From: Cohnella laeviribosi DSM 21336
GTDB lineage: Bacteria > Bacillota > Bacilli > Paenibacillales > Paenibacillaceae
Length of the DNA stretch: 64,000 bases
Direction of reading: 5' to 3'
NCBI RefSeq assembly: GCF_000378425.1
Contig: NZ_KB899826.1
Coordinates: 1 to 64,000, forward strand
The notes beneath the pieces are model-generated. The model had not been told where the DNA came from. It saw only the letters and a program-made list of their open reading frames with translations, and ran no database searches. The translations under genes and the position numbers were made by a program. Each line of letters starts with the position of its first letter. Within the stretch, counting starts at the first letter, position 1. Below are positions 1 through 7,450 of the stretch, one piece after another.

Positions 1-196
1 CGAAGAGACTGCTTATCCGGTCTTAGCATCCGTTTCCGAATGTTATCCCGGTCTAAAGGGCAGGTTGCCTACGTGTTACTCACCCGTCCGCCGCTAACCT
101 TCTCGGAAGCAAGCTCCCTCGAAGGTCCGCTCGACTTGCATGTATTAGGCACGCCGCCAGCGTTCGTCCTGAGCCAGGATCAAACTCTCCATAAAA
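1..196 (-). rRNA. 16S ribosomal RNA, 5' end (partial)
   Basis: The reverse strand carries the universal 16S 5' segment (AGAGTTTGATCCTGGCTCAG) followed by the typical GACGAACGCTGGCGGCGTGC region, and it runs off the left edge of the window. The mature 5' end is placed near 196 by analogy with the Bacillus 16S start. Only the first ~195 nt are present. It is the first gene of an rRNA operon read leftwards from the promoters at 376-509. Confidence 0.97.
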
Positions 197-299
197 GGTC
201 CAACGGACCGGTTTATCGAAGAGCCGTTTGGCTCCAAATTCATTCTGGCTTGTCTCGCAAGAAAAACTCTTGCTTGACGGTGTTTCGAATTACGCTCGA

Positions 300-321
300 T
301 GTTCAGTTTTCAAGGAGCAAT
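300..321 (-). promoter_or_regulatory. boxA-type antitermination element in rRNA leader
   Basis: Reverse-strand TGCTCCTTGAAAACTGAACA closely matches the conserved rRNA-leader boxA region of Bacillus-like rrn operons (TGCTCTTTGAAAACT...). It lies between the tandem promoters and the 16S 5' end, where NusB/NusE antitermination complexes load. Confidence 0.8.
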
Positions 322-375
322 CGCTTGGCCCGAAGGCCTTCGCTTTCGCGCCGCCGTCATAACAGCGACTCGATT

Positions 376-405
376 AATATATCACATCTGCTCGCTGATT
401 TGCAA
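376..405 (-). promoter_or_regulatory. rRNA promoter P2 (proximal)
   Basis: On the reverse strand TTGCAA and TATATT are separated by 18 nt. It is about 180 nt upstream of the 16S 5' end and upstream of boxA, the normal position of the proximal rrn promoter. Confidence 0.7.
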
Positions 406-479
406 GGACTTTTTTTATTTCGTCCGCACTTTTTTTTCGACATCGCCTTTCGCGTTGCCATCTCTCAGCGGCGAGAATT

Positions 480-509
480 AATTTATCACAACTCCGGCGC
501 GTTCGTCAA
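480..509 (-). promoter_or_regulatory. rRNA promoter P1 (distal)
   Basis: On the reverse strand TTGACG and TAAATT are separated by 18 nt, about 105 nt upstream of P2. The A/T-rich stretch just upstream (about 520-555) could act as an UP element. Tandem promoters are the rule for Firmicute rrn operons. Confidence 0.7.
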
Positions 510-584
510 CGCCCTTTTTCGCAAAATAAAAGATCTTATTTTTCAGTATTTTCTAACCTCCTTCCCCGGCCGTTTTGGCCCGTC

Positions 585-1388
585 TCAGCGCATGTCGATC
601 GTTTGAACGCCTTCGCTCAGCGTCGCCACATACAAACAGTCGTCCCTTATATCCAGGTCCGTAACCGGGCAACCTATGCATACGGACAGGAGCGCGGGCT
701 GCTTTCTGATCATGTTCAGCCGGTACAGCCCCCGATCGGCGCAAACATAAACGGAACGTTCCCGCATCGCCACATTGAAGATATACATGCCGGGAAACCG
801 GACTTTGTCAAAGTTCCCTTTCTTGTTTCCAAGCACCCATCCGCCGCGGTCGGTAACGCCCAGCAACCTGCCGTCGAATACCGCAAGTCCCGTAATCCTC
901 GAGTTCAACACAAACCGTTCCCAAGTGCAGGTAAGTCGGTCATACATGGCGATGCCCCAATCCATGGCGAGGAAAATATAATGGGGCGTGTACAAAAAAT
1001 CATAAACCGCCGCATGCGGGAAGGCCGTGCTCTTCCAGCCTTTCGCGGTTTTGCACCAAAGCCCGTGCGAGGTGGCGGCGAATGCGGCGTGCCCGGTCTC
1101 CTTGTATTGATAACAGATCATCGGCATGTCCATCGGCTGCCAGACCTCTTCCTCAAGCTTGAACATCCCCTTGTCCGTGCATGCATAGAGGGTGCCGTCC
1201 ATCGATTGAAGCCGGTTCACATGCGTCTTCGGAGGCATTCCTTCCGCCAGCGCAATCCATTCTCCGTTTTGTCCGGTTCGAAATACGCCTCGGCCCGCGG
1301 GGGCGGTGACGATGGTTTGGTCTTCGAGCACCTTGACGGAAGTTTGGTGGAAAAGCAATTCCCCTTTTACCGGTTCGTTTCCGTACAT
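585..1388 (-). CDS. Predicted beta-propeller-like protein, Fur-box promoter
   Basis: I do not recognise a named family. The ~267-residue product has recurring blade-like segments about 40 residues apart (GVFRTGQNGEW, GMFKLEEEVW, GLWCKTAKGW, GIAMYDRLTCTW, GGWVLGNKKG, GLYRLN, GVQTIDMR), which suggests a six- or seven-bladed beta-propeller. There is no signal peptide or membrane helix, so a cytoplasmic location is likely. ATG 1388 is chosen because GGAG lies 11 nt upstream; an in-frame TTG at 1424 has no such site. A consensus promoter with an overlapping Fur box lies directly upstream, so iron (or another Fur-family metal) probably controls it. Its stop is about 75 nt from the rRNA P1 promoter, with no clear terminator between. 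Confidence 0.75.
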   Translation of the reverse strand: MYGNEPVKGELLFHQTSVKVLEDQTIVTAPAGRGVFRTGQNGEWIALAEGMPPKTHVNRLQSMDGTLYACTDKGMFKLEEEVWQPMDMPMICYQYKETGHAAFAATSHGLWCKTAKGWKSTAFPHAAVYDFLYTPHYIFLAMDWGIAMYDRLTCTWERFVLNSRITGLAVFDGRLLGVTDRGGWVLGNKKGNFDKVRFPGMYIFNVAMRERSVYVCADRGLYRLNMIRKQPALLSVCIGCPVTDLDIRDDCLYVATLSEGVQTIDMR

Positions 1389-1428
1389 CTTTCGATCAGC
1401 TCCAAGCGGAGATTGTAAATTCAAAATC

Positions 1429-1447
1429 GATAATGAGAATCGTTATC
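1429..1447. promoter_or_regulatory. Fur box
   Basis: GATAATGAGAATCGTTATC matches the classical Fur consensus GATAATGATAATCATTATC at 17 of 19 positions. It starts 4 nt downstream of the -10 hexamer, covering the expected transcription start, a standard repression site. Fur is favoured over PerR or Zur by the match to the 19-bp Fur consensus; that choice is inference. Confidence 0.8.
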
Positions 1448-1450
1448 GAA

Positions 1451-1479
1451 ATTATAAATTCTCTTTCGGCTTCGTTCAA
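1451..1479 (-). promoter_or_regulatory. Sigma-A promoter of the propeller gene
   Basis: On the reverse strand TTGAAC and a perfect TATAAT are 17 nt apart. The expected start near 1444 falls inside the Fur box. Confidence 0.75.
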
Positions 1480-1488
1480 GAAAAATAA

Positions 1489-1518
1489 CAAAAAACCGCC
1501 AGGACGTTGTCCTGGCGG
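1489..1518 (-). terminator. Intrinsic terminator after ygxA
   Basis: A perfect 10-bp stem (CCGCCAGGAC / GTCCTGGCGG) with a 3-nt loop is followed on the reverse strand by TTTTTTG. It lies 16 nt after the ygxA stop and insulates the propeller promoter. Confidence 0.9.
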
Positions 1519-1533
1519 CATGAGCAAGTATGG

Positions 1534-2424
1534 TCAATTCAAGCGCTCCGCCACATACCTTATTTCGAGCAGACCGCTGACATGGTCCCGAAGCGATCGC
1601 GTCATTTCCCGCACGTACCCCCGCTTAACCAGCTTGAACAGCACCGATTCCAGGTCCAGCGGCAAGCCGGCCAGTTCCGGATGATGGGCCAGCTCGGCCG
1701 AACTCCACCCTTCCGGGCGGCTGCCAAGCAGCCGAAGCAGCAGCGCGCAGGACGTTTTCATTTTCGTAACAAGGGAAAATTCGCAAGCCAGCATCACAAG
1801 CCGAACGCGCTGCTCCAGGGTTTCCTCGTTGGCGGTCAGCTCTTCGTAGAGCTTGTAAATGCCCATATTGACCCGCTTCACCTGTTCCCAGACGTTGCTG
1901 TCGGGACGCATGCCTTCTTCGATCAGCACCAGGTTCCCCCAATGCTGCAGGGACATCAGGACGTAATTGTAGGCATCCATAAAATGTCCGTCGCTTAAGC
2001 TCATCTTGGCCAGCCAATACGATTTGGCAAAATCGGAGTATTCGCACAACAGCCTTCGTTCCTTGGCGGCTTCCGGCCACCTGCTCGCGGATTGCCGCAG
2101 CTTTTCGAGGTAGCCGTTGCGGTCGAGCAGGATGTCGCCGTACGCCAGCCACTGCGCAAGTCCCGTATTGGCCCCGCCGCCCAACTCGTTTTCCAGCCGG
2201 CTCTTCGTTACCCTGCGAACGAGAATTCGCGTTCCTCCCCACATCCAATGCTCCAGGTCCCGTTTGTCGGCCACTTCTTCGCACACCGCAAGAACAAGAC
2301 GATCCATTCCGTCAATCAGAGTGTGGTGGGCGGAAGGGTTCGACACCAGCATCAAGCTGATCAACCCCTTCTCGCGGCTGAATAAATCCGTATAGAACAA
2401 ACCACTTGCATCCAATCGACTCAT
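1534..2424 (-). CDS. ygxA: YgxA-family nucleotidyltransferase-like protein
   Basis: A ~296-residue cytoplasmic protein resembling B. subtilis YgxA, annotated as nucleotidyltransferase-like, of unknown substrate. The N-terminal half carries the conserved stretch around WMWGGTRILV and WLAYGDILLDRNGYL; the C-terminal half is helical. ATG 2424 is preferred over the upstream in-frame start at 2562 because AAAGGCGGTG lies just upstream and the extra 46 residues look like read-through of the intergenic region. ygxA between ygzB/perR and an rRNA operon is the arrangement known from Bacillus, which supports the name. It is divergent from ygzB. Confidence 0.75.
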   Translation of the reverse strand: MSRLDASGLFYTDLFSREKGLISLMLVSNPSAHHTLIDGMDRLVLAVCEEVADKRDLEHWMWGGTRILVRRVTKSRLENELGGGANTGLAQWLAYGDILLDRNGYLEKLRQSASRWPEAAKERRLLCEYSDFAKSYWLAKMSLSDGHFMDAYNYVLMSLQHWGNLVLIEEGMRPDSNVWEQVKRVNMGIYKLYEELTANEETLEQRVRLVMLACEFSLVTKMKTSCALLLRLLGSRPEGWSSAELAHHPELAGLPLDLESVLFKLVKRGYVREMTRSLRDHVSGLLEIRYVAERLN

Positions 2425-2588
2425 GACCGACACCGCCTTTGTACGCGACAAAACCGCCTGCGTTTCGAACAAGTGGCCTGTACGCGAATTGTGGGCTATA
2501 ATGAGAAGTGCGACTGTATTTATCTTTCTACATAGCGTTTCGGTTTCCTGCCGAAGCTTCATTAATTAGACGACGGGAGCAACGCGGT

Positions 2589-2957
2589 ATGAGGTTAAAA
2601 GCAAGCAAAATTTCCACCCTGCGAACGTGGGCGCTGCTGGCGGTGTTCGGGGGAATGGGACTGATGGTGTTCGGCACGAGCGGAATTCTGATGTTCGGAC
2701 AGGTCGGGAAAATTATTGCCGGCATCTTCATGGTTTTCGGACTGATCGCCTGCATGGCGAGCATGATCATTTATTTTTGGGTCGGCATGCTTTCCACCAA
2801 CGCGCCGGTCATCGATTGCCCGGAATGCGGAAAGCGCACCAAAATGCTCGGCCAAACGGACCGCTGCATGTACTGCCATACGATTCTGACATGGGACCCG
2901 TCCCTGGCGACGACCGGGACGGAAACTTCGGAACAGACGGCTCCGCAAGCCAAATAA
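2589..2957 (+). CDS. ygzB: UPF0295 membrane protein YgzB
   Basis: A 122-residue protein with two predicted membrane helices (about residues 12-32 and 38-62) followed by a cytoplasmic zinc-ribbon-like tail with two Cys pairs (CPECGKRTKM and CMYC) that probably bind Zn. This fits the UPF0295/YgzB family, conserved beside perR in Bacillales; the function is unknown. ATG 2589 is used because GGGAG lies 9-10 nt upstream; the upstream in-frame start at 2508 would overlap the divergent ygxA promoter region. It converges on the GH18 gene, with a shared hairpin between. Confidence 0.85.
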   Translation: MRLKASKISTLRTWALLAVFGGMGLMVFGTSGILMFGQVGKIIAGIFMVFGLIACMASMIIYFWVGMLSTNAPVIDCPECGKRTKMLGQTDRCMYCHTILTWDPSLATTGTETSEQTAPQAK

Positions 2958-2969
2958 CGGAATCGATTC

Positions 2970-3018
2970 AAAAAAACAAAAGCGCAGTTCAGGGAACCGG
3001 CTTCCCCGAAGCTGCGCT
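2970..3018. terminator. Terminator between convergent ygzB and GH18 gene
   Basis: An imperfect hairpin (AGCGCAG...CTGCGCT, with an inner GGGAA/TTCCC pairing) spans 2981-3018. Read leftwards it ends in TTTTGTTTTTTT, a strong U-tract for the GH18 transcript. Rightwards the run is only CTTTCGTT, so termination of ygzB would be weaker. Confidence 0.85.
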
Positions 3019-3027
3019 TTCGTTATA

Positions 3028-4746
3028 TTACGGATAGCTTTGCAGCGCCTGATCCAGCGCCTTCCAGATATCGGCGGACTCGAAGCCCCTTCGCCAGGTG
3101 GCCGCTCCGGCCAAACCGTATTTTTTGACCAGCCCGGCGCGCGCTTGAATGGAGGTTGCGTCCTCGATCCAGATTTTTTTCGTGGCGCCGTTTTCCTTGT
3201 ACTCCACATAGTGCTGCCCCGTATCGGAAGATAACCTGGGGGTCAATTTTTTCTCCTTCAGCAGCTCTTTGACCGCGTTCATGCTCATGGTTTTGGACGT
3301 GACTTTGCCGTCCGGCGTTTCCGTCCACAGGCGGGTGTAAAGCGGCATGCCCAGGATCAGCTTGTCCCTCGGCACCGAGTCTTCTTCCAGCAGCCGCTTC
3401 ACGGACGCTTCCGTCCAAGGCAGGGAGGAAACCGATCCGGCTGTCGGGCTGGTCGCCCAGTATTCGTCATAGGCCATCAAAATCAAATAATCGGCCGTTT
3501 CGGCAAGCCGCTTGCGGTCCAGAAACAAGGACCACATCTCGCTGTTCGACTTAGGGGTGACGTCGATGGAAACGACCAGCCCCTGCTCGTGCATAAGCGG
3601 CGTCATCTCGCGCACAAATTGAACGAGATTGTCCTTGTCTTTGGTATATACATTTTCAAAATCGATATTAATGCCCTGCAGCCGGAACGACTTGGCGTAT
3701 GCCAGCAATTGCCGGATCATGTTGGCCCGGCTCTCGTAGGTCGCCAGCGCTTCCGTCGTCCGGTCCGGTTCGAAGCCGTTGCTGAACAGCCCCCATACCT
3801 GAATGCCCTTCGCGCGGGCCCAGGCGGAATAGCCGGCATCCGCCTTGCTCTTGATCGTGCCTTTTCCGTCCTGCAACTCGAACCAGGTCGGGCTGACGAC
3901 GTTGACGCCGGTGAGCTCGCCGATTTGGGACGTATCCGGATTGGCCGAATAGACCGCCTCCCAGGTCATATTGATTCGTTTTCCGGTCTGCTTCCAGGCC
4001 ACAAAAGGCTCCTCGGTTTCTTCGGACGGCGAAGGCACCCGCTCGATATCCGCAAGGACGGCATCTTTCTTGGCCACATAGCCGATATGGCCTTCGGCGG
4101 ATTGGGCCTTGTACCAGCCTTCCTCCTCGCCCCAGAGAATGAGGGAAGCGCCCGCCTGCAAATCCTCCACGATTGGGAATTTGCGGCCCGGACCGCTGCG
4201 CAGTTTGACTCCTTTGCCTTCTCCTTCCTTGCCGGGAACTTTGGCTTTTTGAAGCGAAGAATCCGGCAGGGTCAGCGTTATGATTCCGCTCTTGGCTCCG
4301 GCTTCCGCCCGGATGCCGAACAGCTGCTCGAGCGGCGCGAACGGCAAATACAGAACTCCGTCCACTTTCTGGGCCGCAAACGTTAAGGCGAACGGCTTCC
4401 GGTTCAACGTCGCGTCCAATTCGCCCGTCTTAAAATGCAGCACTTTCGTTGCGGTCGTCAAAATAATCGATTCGCCGGCTTTCTCGTAACGTATTCCGTC
4501 GCCCAGCAATTGCTCGGCCGCTTCCAGCGGAATCAGCAAGCCTTCCCCTTCGCCCCGGGCATAGGTTTTCATCCATTGGCCGTTCAGCATAATCGGATGA
4601 GGCTTTTCCATATATTCCGGCACGATATGATTCCGGTTCGGCTGATTCATCCCCCACCAGACGACGAACGCGCAGGATGCCGCGACCAGCAGCAAAAACA
4701 AAAATACCGGCCCCGATCGCCTGCGCCTCCGGCGGCGGCTGGCCAT
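3028..4746 (-). CDS. Membrane-anchored GH18 family glycosidase with SH3 domain
   Basis: A ~572-residue protein: very basic N-terminus (Arg3-Arg10) and one membrane helix (about 13-32) as an uncleaved anchor, a copper-amine-oxidase-N/stalk-like domain (about 50-160), an SH3b-type wall-binding domain (about 175-235, VKLRSGPG motif), then a GH18 barrel (about 255-565). The catalytic motif reads QGINIDFE with Glu364 conserved; the usual first Asp residues are Gln and Asn, as in the YaaH/SleL-type branch that acts on spore cortex or cell-wall peptidoglycan. ATG 4746 is chosen because it begins right at the Arg-rich anchor; the longer ORF start at 4845 adds an unlikely peptide. Cell-wall or cortex hydrolysis is inference. 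Confidence 0.88.
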   Translation of the reverse strand: MASRRRRRRRSGPVFLFLLLVAASCAFVVWWGMNQPNRNHIVPEYMEKPHPIMLNGQWMKTYARGEGEGLLIPLEAAEQLLGDGIRYEKAGESIILTTATKVLHFKTGELDATLNRKPFALTFAAQKVDGVLYLPFAPLEQLFGIRAEAGAKSGIITLTLPDSSLQKAKVPGKEGEGKGVKLRSGPGRKFPIVEDLQAGASLILWGEEEGWYKAQSAEGHIGYVAKKDAVLADIERVPSPSEETEEPFVAWKQTGKRINMTWEAVYSANPDTSQIGELTGVNVVSPTWFELQDGKGTIKSKADAGYSAWARAKGIQVWGLFSNGFEPDRTTEALATYESRANMIRQLLAYAKSFRLQGINIDFENVYTKDKDNLVQFVREMTPLMHEQGLVVSIDVTPKSNSEMWSLFLDRKRLAETADYLILMAYDEYWATSPTAGSVSSLPWTEASVKRLLEEDSVPRDKLILGMPLYTRLWTETPDGKVTSKTMSMNAVKELLKEKKLTPRLSSDTGQHYVEYKENGATKKIWIEDATSIQARAGLVKKYGLAGAATWRRGFESADIWKALDQALQSYP

Positions 4747-4891
4747 CAACGTCGTTTCCAATCGCTCACTCTCCCCATATCTTGGCTGTCCATGAGAATG
4801 GACGAGCGAAACCGTCGTCCGGTTGCAACGCGGCAGCCCGGCCATCTGATTGAAAGCGTTCTCTTTATCCGTTCGAATGGAAATAGCCCAA

Positions 4892-4922
4892 TGAAAAACG
4901 CGCGCAGGATGTCCTTCGCGCG
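4892..4922 (-). terminator. Terminator after perR
   Basis: Reverse-strand hairpin with outer CGCGC/GCGCG pairing and inner AGGA/TCCT pairing, followed by GTTTTTC, 27 nt after the perR stop. Confidence 0.7.
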
Positions 4923-4948
4923 TCTATATCGTTCGAAAAAAGTCAAGG

Positions 4949-5380
4949 TCAAGCTCGGAGCGCCGCACACGTCGGGCAAAGGCCGTAAACTTCCATGCGA
5001 TGGCCTTGAACGAGAAATCCCGTCCGGGTGGCCGCCGCCTTCTCCACATCCCGAACCGGAGGATGGTCGAAATCGACGATCACTCCGCAATTGGTGCAGA
5101 TGGCATGATAATGGTCGGACAAATCCGCATCGAAGCGGCTGGAATCGTCCCCATACGTCAGTTCTTTCACGAGCCCGGCATCCACGAACAATTTCAAGTT
5201 GTTGTAGACCGTCGCCACGCTCAAGCTCGGGTATTGGGGCGATAACGCCTGAAAAATGTCATCCGCAGTCGGATGATCCCGCGACTCTATCAGAAACTGA
5301 AGAATGGCGTAACGCTGCGGCGTCATCCGGACCCCTCCGGATTTGAGCTGGTCCACGGCCTGATGAACCCTGGAGTCCAT
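4949..5380 (-). CDS. perR: Peroxide-responsive Fur-family repressor PerR
   Basis: A 143-residue Fur-family regulator. It has the PerR pattern: winged helix with VATVYNNLK, regulatory-metal ligands equivalent to B. subtilis His37, Asp85, His91, His93 and Asp104 (here His36, Asp84, His90, His92, Asp103; motif RFD...DHYHAICTNC) and the structural Zn pairs CTNC (95/98) and CPTC (135/138). Metal-catalysed oxidation of the His ligands releases DNA and derepresses peroxide-defence genes. The start is ambiguous: ATG 5380 fits the length of known PerR N-termini; an in-frame GTG at 5389 is also possible. The ygzB/ygxA neighbourhood supports PerR over Fur or Zur. Confidence 0.93.
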   Translation of the reverse strand: MDSRVHQAVDQLKSGGVRMTPQRYAILQFLIESRDHPTADDIFQALSPQYPSLSVATVYNNLKLFVDAGLVKELTYGDDSSRFDADLSDHYHAICTNCGVIVDFDHPPVRDVEKAAATRTGFLVQGHRMEVYGLCPTCAALRA

Positions 5381-5411
5381 GCTCCTCACAGCCTTTCAGT
5401 ATGTTAACCCC

Positions 5412-5441
5412 ATTGTACGTGTAAATTTTCCGGATTGTCAA
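5412..5441 (-). promoter_or_regulatory. perR promoter
   Basis: Reverse-strand TTGACA and TACAAT separated by 18 nt, about 35 nt upstream of the perR start. I see no clear PerR box overlapping it. Confidence 0.65.
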
Positions 5442-5456
5442 TGGAAGAAGCATTCA

Positions 5457-6053
5457 TCACTCGTGGCCGTCCGGGTGCATGCGCCGTTCCTTCATCCACA
5501 TGAAAACGCCTGCGGCGATGAGAACGATCCCGCCTGCGACCGATCCGGTTTCGTGCAGCAGCCGCTGCGGCCACTCAAAGCCGATGACCGTAAGCAGCAC
5601 AAGTCCCCCGGCCGCAAGCAGCACAAGTCCGGTCCCCCCGCCGTTAACGGACGGATGCTGGTACGCCTGGTAAGGCTGGGGCTGCTGGAGCGGCGCGCCT
5701 TCGGGAGACGGAGGCGTATCGTTCCCGTTCCATCCGTTCTGGCCGGGCCAGCCGTATCCCCATTCCACCGCGCGGGAGCGGTCATTGACCAGATCGGCGC
5801 TCTGCAGCGCATCGAAAAGGTTGTAAAAATACAGGATGGGAATCAGCAGGCTGAGCAATACGATCGAGAGCACGTTTCCGTTCAGTTCGACCGCCGTGAA
5901 TACGATGCCGCAAATATTCAGCCCAAGAAGCATCATGATCGCGACGCCTTTGAACATCAGCCCCAGGTACATGTGACCGGTTCCCGGCACGAACATGGCC
6001 AGGAGGCCGGCAATCCATTTACTTTTCCTCCGTATGCGCATAGTGTCGTTCAT
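5457..6053 (-). CDS. TM2-like multi-pass membrane protein
   Basis: A 198-residue membrane protein of unknown function. Two or three N-terminal helices (about 12-32, 36-55, 60-80) contain the motif FVPGTGHMYLG typical of TM2/DUF-type small membrane proteins. A Gly/Pro/Gln-rich linker (about 100-135) follows, then two C-terminal helices and a basic tail. ATG 6053 has GGAGGG 8 nt upstream. It is read in the same direction as the mgtC-like gene 56 nt upstream, so the two may be co-transcribed. Confidence 0.8.
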   Translation of the reverse strand: MNDTMRIRRKSKWIAGLLAMFVPGTGHMYLGLMFKGVAIMMLLGLNICGIVFTAVELNGNVLSIVLLSLLIPILYFYNLFDALQSADLVNDRSRAVEWGYGWPGQNGWNGNDTPPSPEGAPLQQPQPYQAYQHPSVNGGGTGLVLLAAGGLVLLTVIGFEWPQRLLHETGSVAGGIVLIAAGVFMWMKERRMHPDGHE

Positions 6054-6109
6054 GGTTCAACCCTCCAGCAAAAATGGCTTCTTGTGCCTCCGCCCCTGCG
6101 TTTTTCGGT

Positions 6110-6808
6110 TCATTCCACCGCGACGGAACGAACCCCTTCGAGCTTCCGGATTTGCTCCGTGACGGACAGCAGCTGTTCCTCCCTTGAAAGCCGGACGTTC
6201 ATCAGCAGACGAATGCGTGCGGCATCGTCGCCATCCCGCTCCAGTTCGTCCAGGCGGATTTTGAGCAGCTTCGCTTCCTTCTGCCGCAGCAGCTCCTCGA
6301 TCCGTTCCGTCACCGGCATGTTCCCGTCCAGCGTTACGGTAAACAAATGCTCCTTCAAATTGTTCACGTAACGCTTTTCCAGGATATTCAAGCCCCATAA
6401 CACGAACAAAGTCAGTAAGGAGGTCGCCGCCGCAGGCACGTAAAAGCCGGCTCCCACCGCCAGTCCGATCGCCATCACGACCCAGAGCGACGCGGCCGTC
6501 GTGAGCCCGGTAATCGCTTTGCCCGTAAACAGGATCGTTCCCGCTCCGAGGAACCCGATGCCGGTAATCGCTTGCGCGGCAAGCCGCGCCGGATCGCGCT
6601 GGACGCCCGGCTGGCCGACGAATTCCGAGAATCCGTATATCGATAAAATCATAATAAGGCACGAACCCAGACTGACCAGCGTATGCGTGCGCAGACCCGC
6701 GGCATGATTTTTCCGTTCCCGTTCAAAACCGATTACGCCCCCGAGAAGGACGGACAGCAGCAGTCTCATCATCAGATGCCAGTTGTCCAGCACCCATGGA
6801 TTGTTCAT
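6110..6808 (-). CDS. MgtC/SapB family membrane protein
   Basis: A ~232-residue protein with the MgtC/SapB core: conserved GGVIGFERERKNHAAGLRTH near the N-terminus, then the glycine-rich ITGIGFLGAGTI motif, four or five membrane helices in the first ~140 residues, and a C-terminal ACT-like cytoplasmic domain (about 145-232). The family is linked to Mg2+ homeostasis and virulence in other bacteria; in Firmicutes the role is poorly known. ATG 6808 has AAGGCGAGAGGGA just upstream; the longer start at 6865 adds a non-family N-terminus. Confidence 0.9.
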   Translation of the reverse strand: MNNPWVLDNWHLMMRLLLSVLLGGVIGFERERKNHAAGLRTHTLVSLGSCLIMILSIYGFSEFVGQPGVQRDPARLAAQAITGIGFLGAGTILFTGKAITGLTTAASLWVVMAIGLAVGAGFYVPAAATSLLTLFVLWGLNILEKRYVNNLKEHLFTVTLDGNMPVTERIEELLRQKEAKLLKIRLDELERDGDDAARIRLLMNVRLSREEQLLSVTEQIRKLEGVRSVAVE

Positions 6809-6899
6809 TCCCTCTCGCCTTCCTAGCGTTTTCCATATTGTAGCACCCCGATCCAAGCCCGGCAATGGCTTGGCGGCGGGGACAAAACCCGACTAAAGT

Positions 6900-7373
6900 C
6901 TAAGGTTGCGTCCGGACGTCCTTTGCCATTCGAACGAGCGTAATGCCGGGCAGGGGCTCGACGGTGCCGACCGGCGAAAAGCCAAGCTTCCCGTAAAGCG
7001 CGATCGCCGGCGCATTTCGTTTTTCCGCCGTAACTTCAAACCTTCTCGCCTCAGGATATGCGTTCAAGACGCAGTCCAGAAGCCGGCTTCCAATGCCTTG
7101 GCGGAAGAATTCGGGATGAACCATCATGCGGCAAACCGTGACGACGCCGCCTTCTTCTTCCGCGGCAACCGCCCCAATCAGCTCTCCGTCTTCGCTGCGG
7201 CAGCCCCAGAAAGTTTCGGCGCTCCGCTGCAGGGAGGCGACCGTATCCTTCAAAGGCGGAAGCTCCACCGCCTCCCCGATCGCCGCCAGTTCCATGCGGT
7301 ACGCAGCCTGCTGCAGACTCCACAGCTCCTCCGCGGTATCGTAGTCCTGCAAATGCAATCGCTCGATCACCAC
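6900..7373 (-). CDS. GNAT family N-acetyltransferase
   Basis: A ~157-residue GNAT protein. Motif A, the acetyl-CoA pyrophosphate loop, reads RQGIGSRLLD, preceded by the beta4 strand VCRMMVHPEF and followed by NAPAIALYGKLGF, the usual GNAT C-terminal signature. The substrate is unknown. A GTG start at 7373 is chosen because AAGGAGGG lies exactly 8 nt upstream; the longer TTG-started ORF has no such site. The gene follows the gatCAB terminator, so it is probably a separate unit. Confidence 0.85.
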   Translation of the reverse strand: MVIERLHLQDYDTAEELWSLQQAAYRMELAAIGEAVELPPLKDTVASLQRSAETFWGCRSEDGELIGAVAAEEEGGVVTVCRMMVHPEFFRQGIGSRLLDCVLNAYPEARRFEVTAEKRNAPAIALYGKLGFSPVGTVEPLPGITLVRMAKDVRTQP

Positions 7374-7395
7374 GACGATATCCCTCCTTATTTGC

Positions 7396-7440
7396 AAAAA
7401 AACGGCAACCTCGGACCGAAATCCGGGTTTGCCGTTTTTT
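7396..7440. terminator. Bidirectional terminator after gatB
   Basis: Stem AACGGCAA...TTGCCGTT with a partly paired interior, flanked by AAAAAAA on the left and TTTTTT on the right. It ends leftward gatCAB transcription 11 nt after the gatB stop. Confidence 0.9.
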
Positions 7441-7450
7441 ATGCCGCCGT

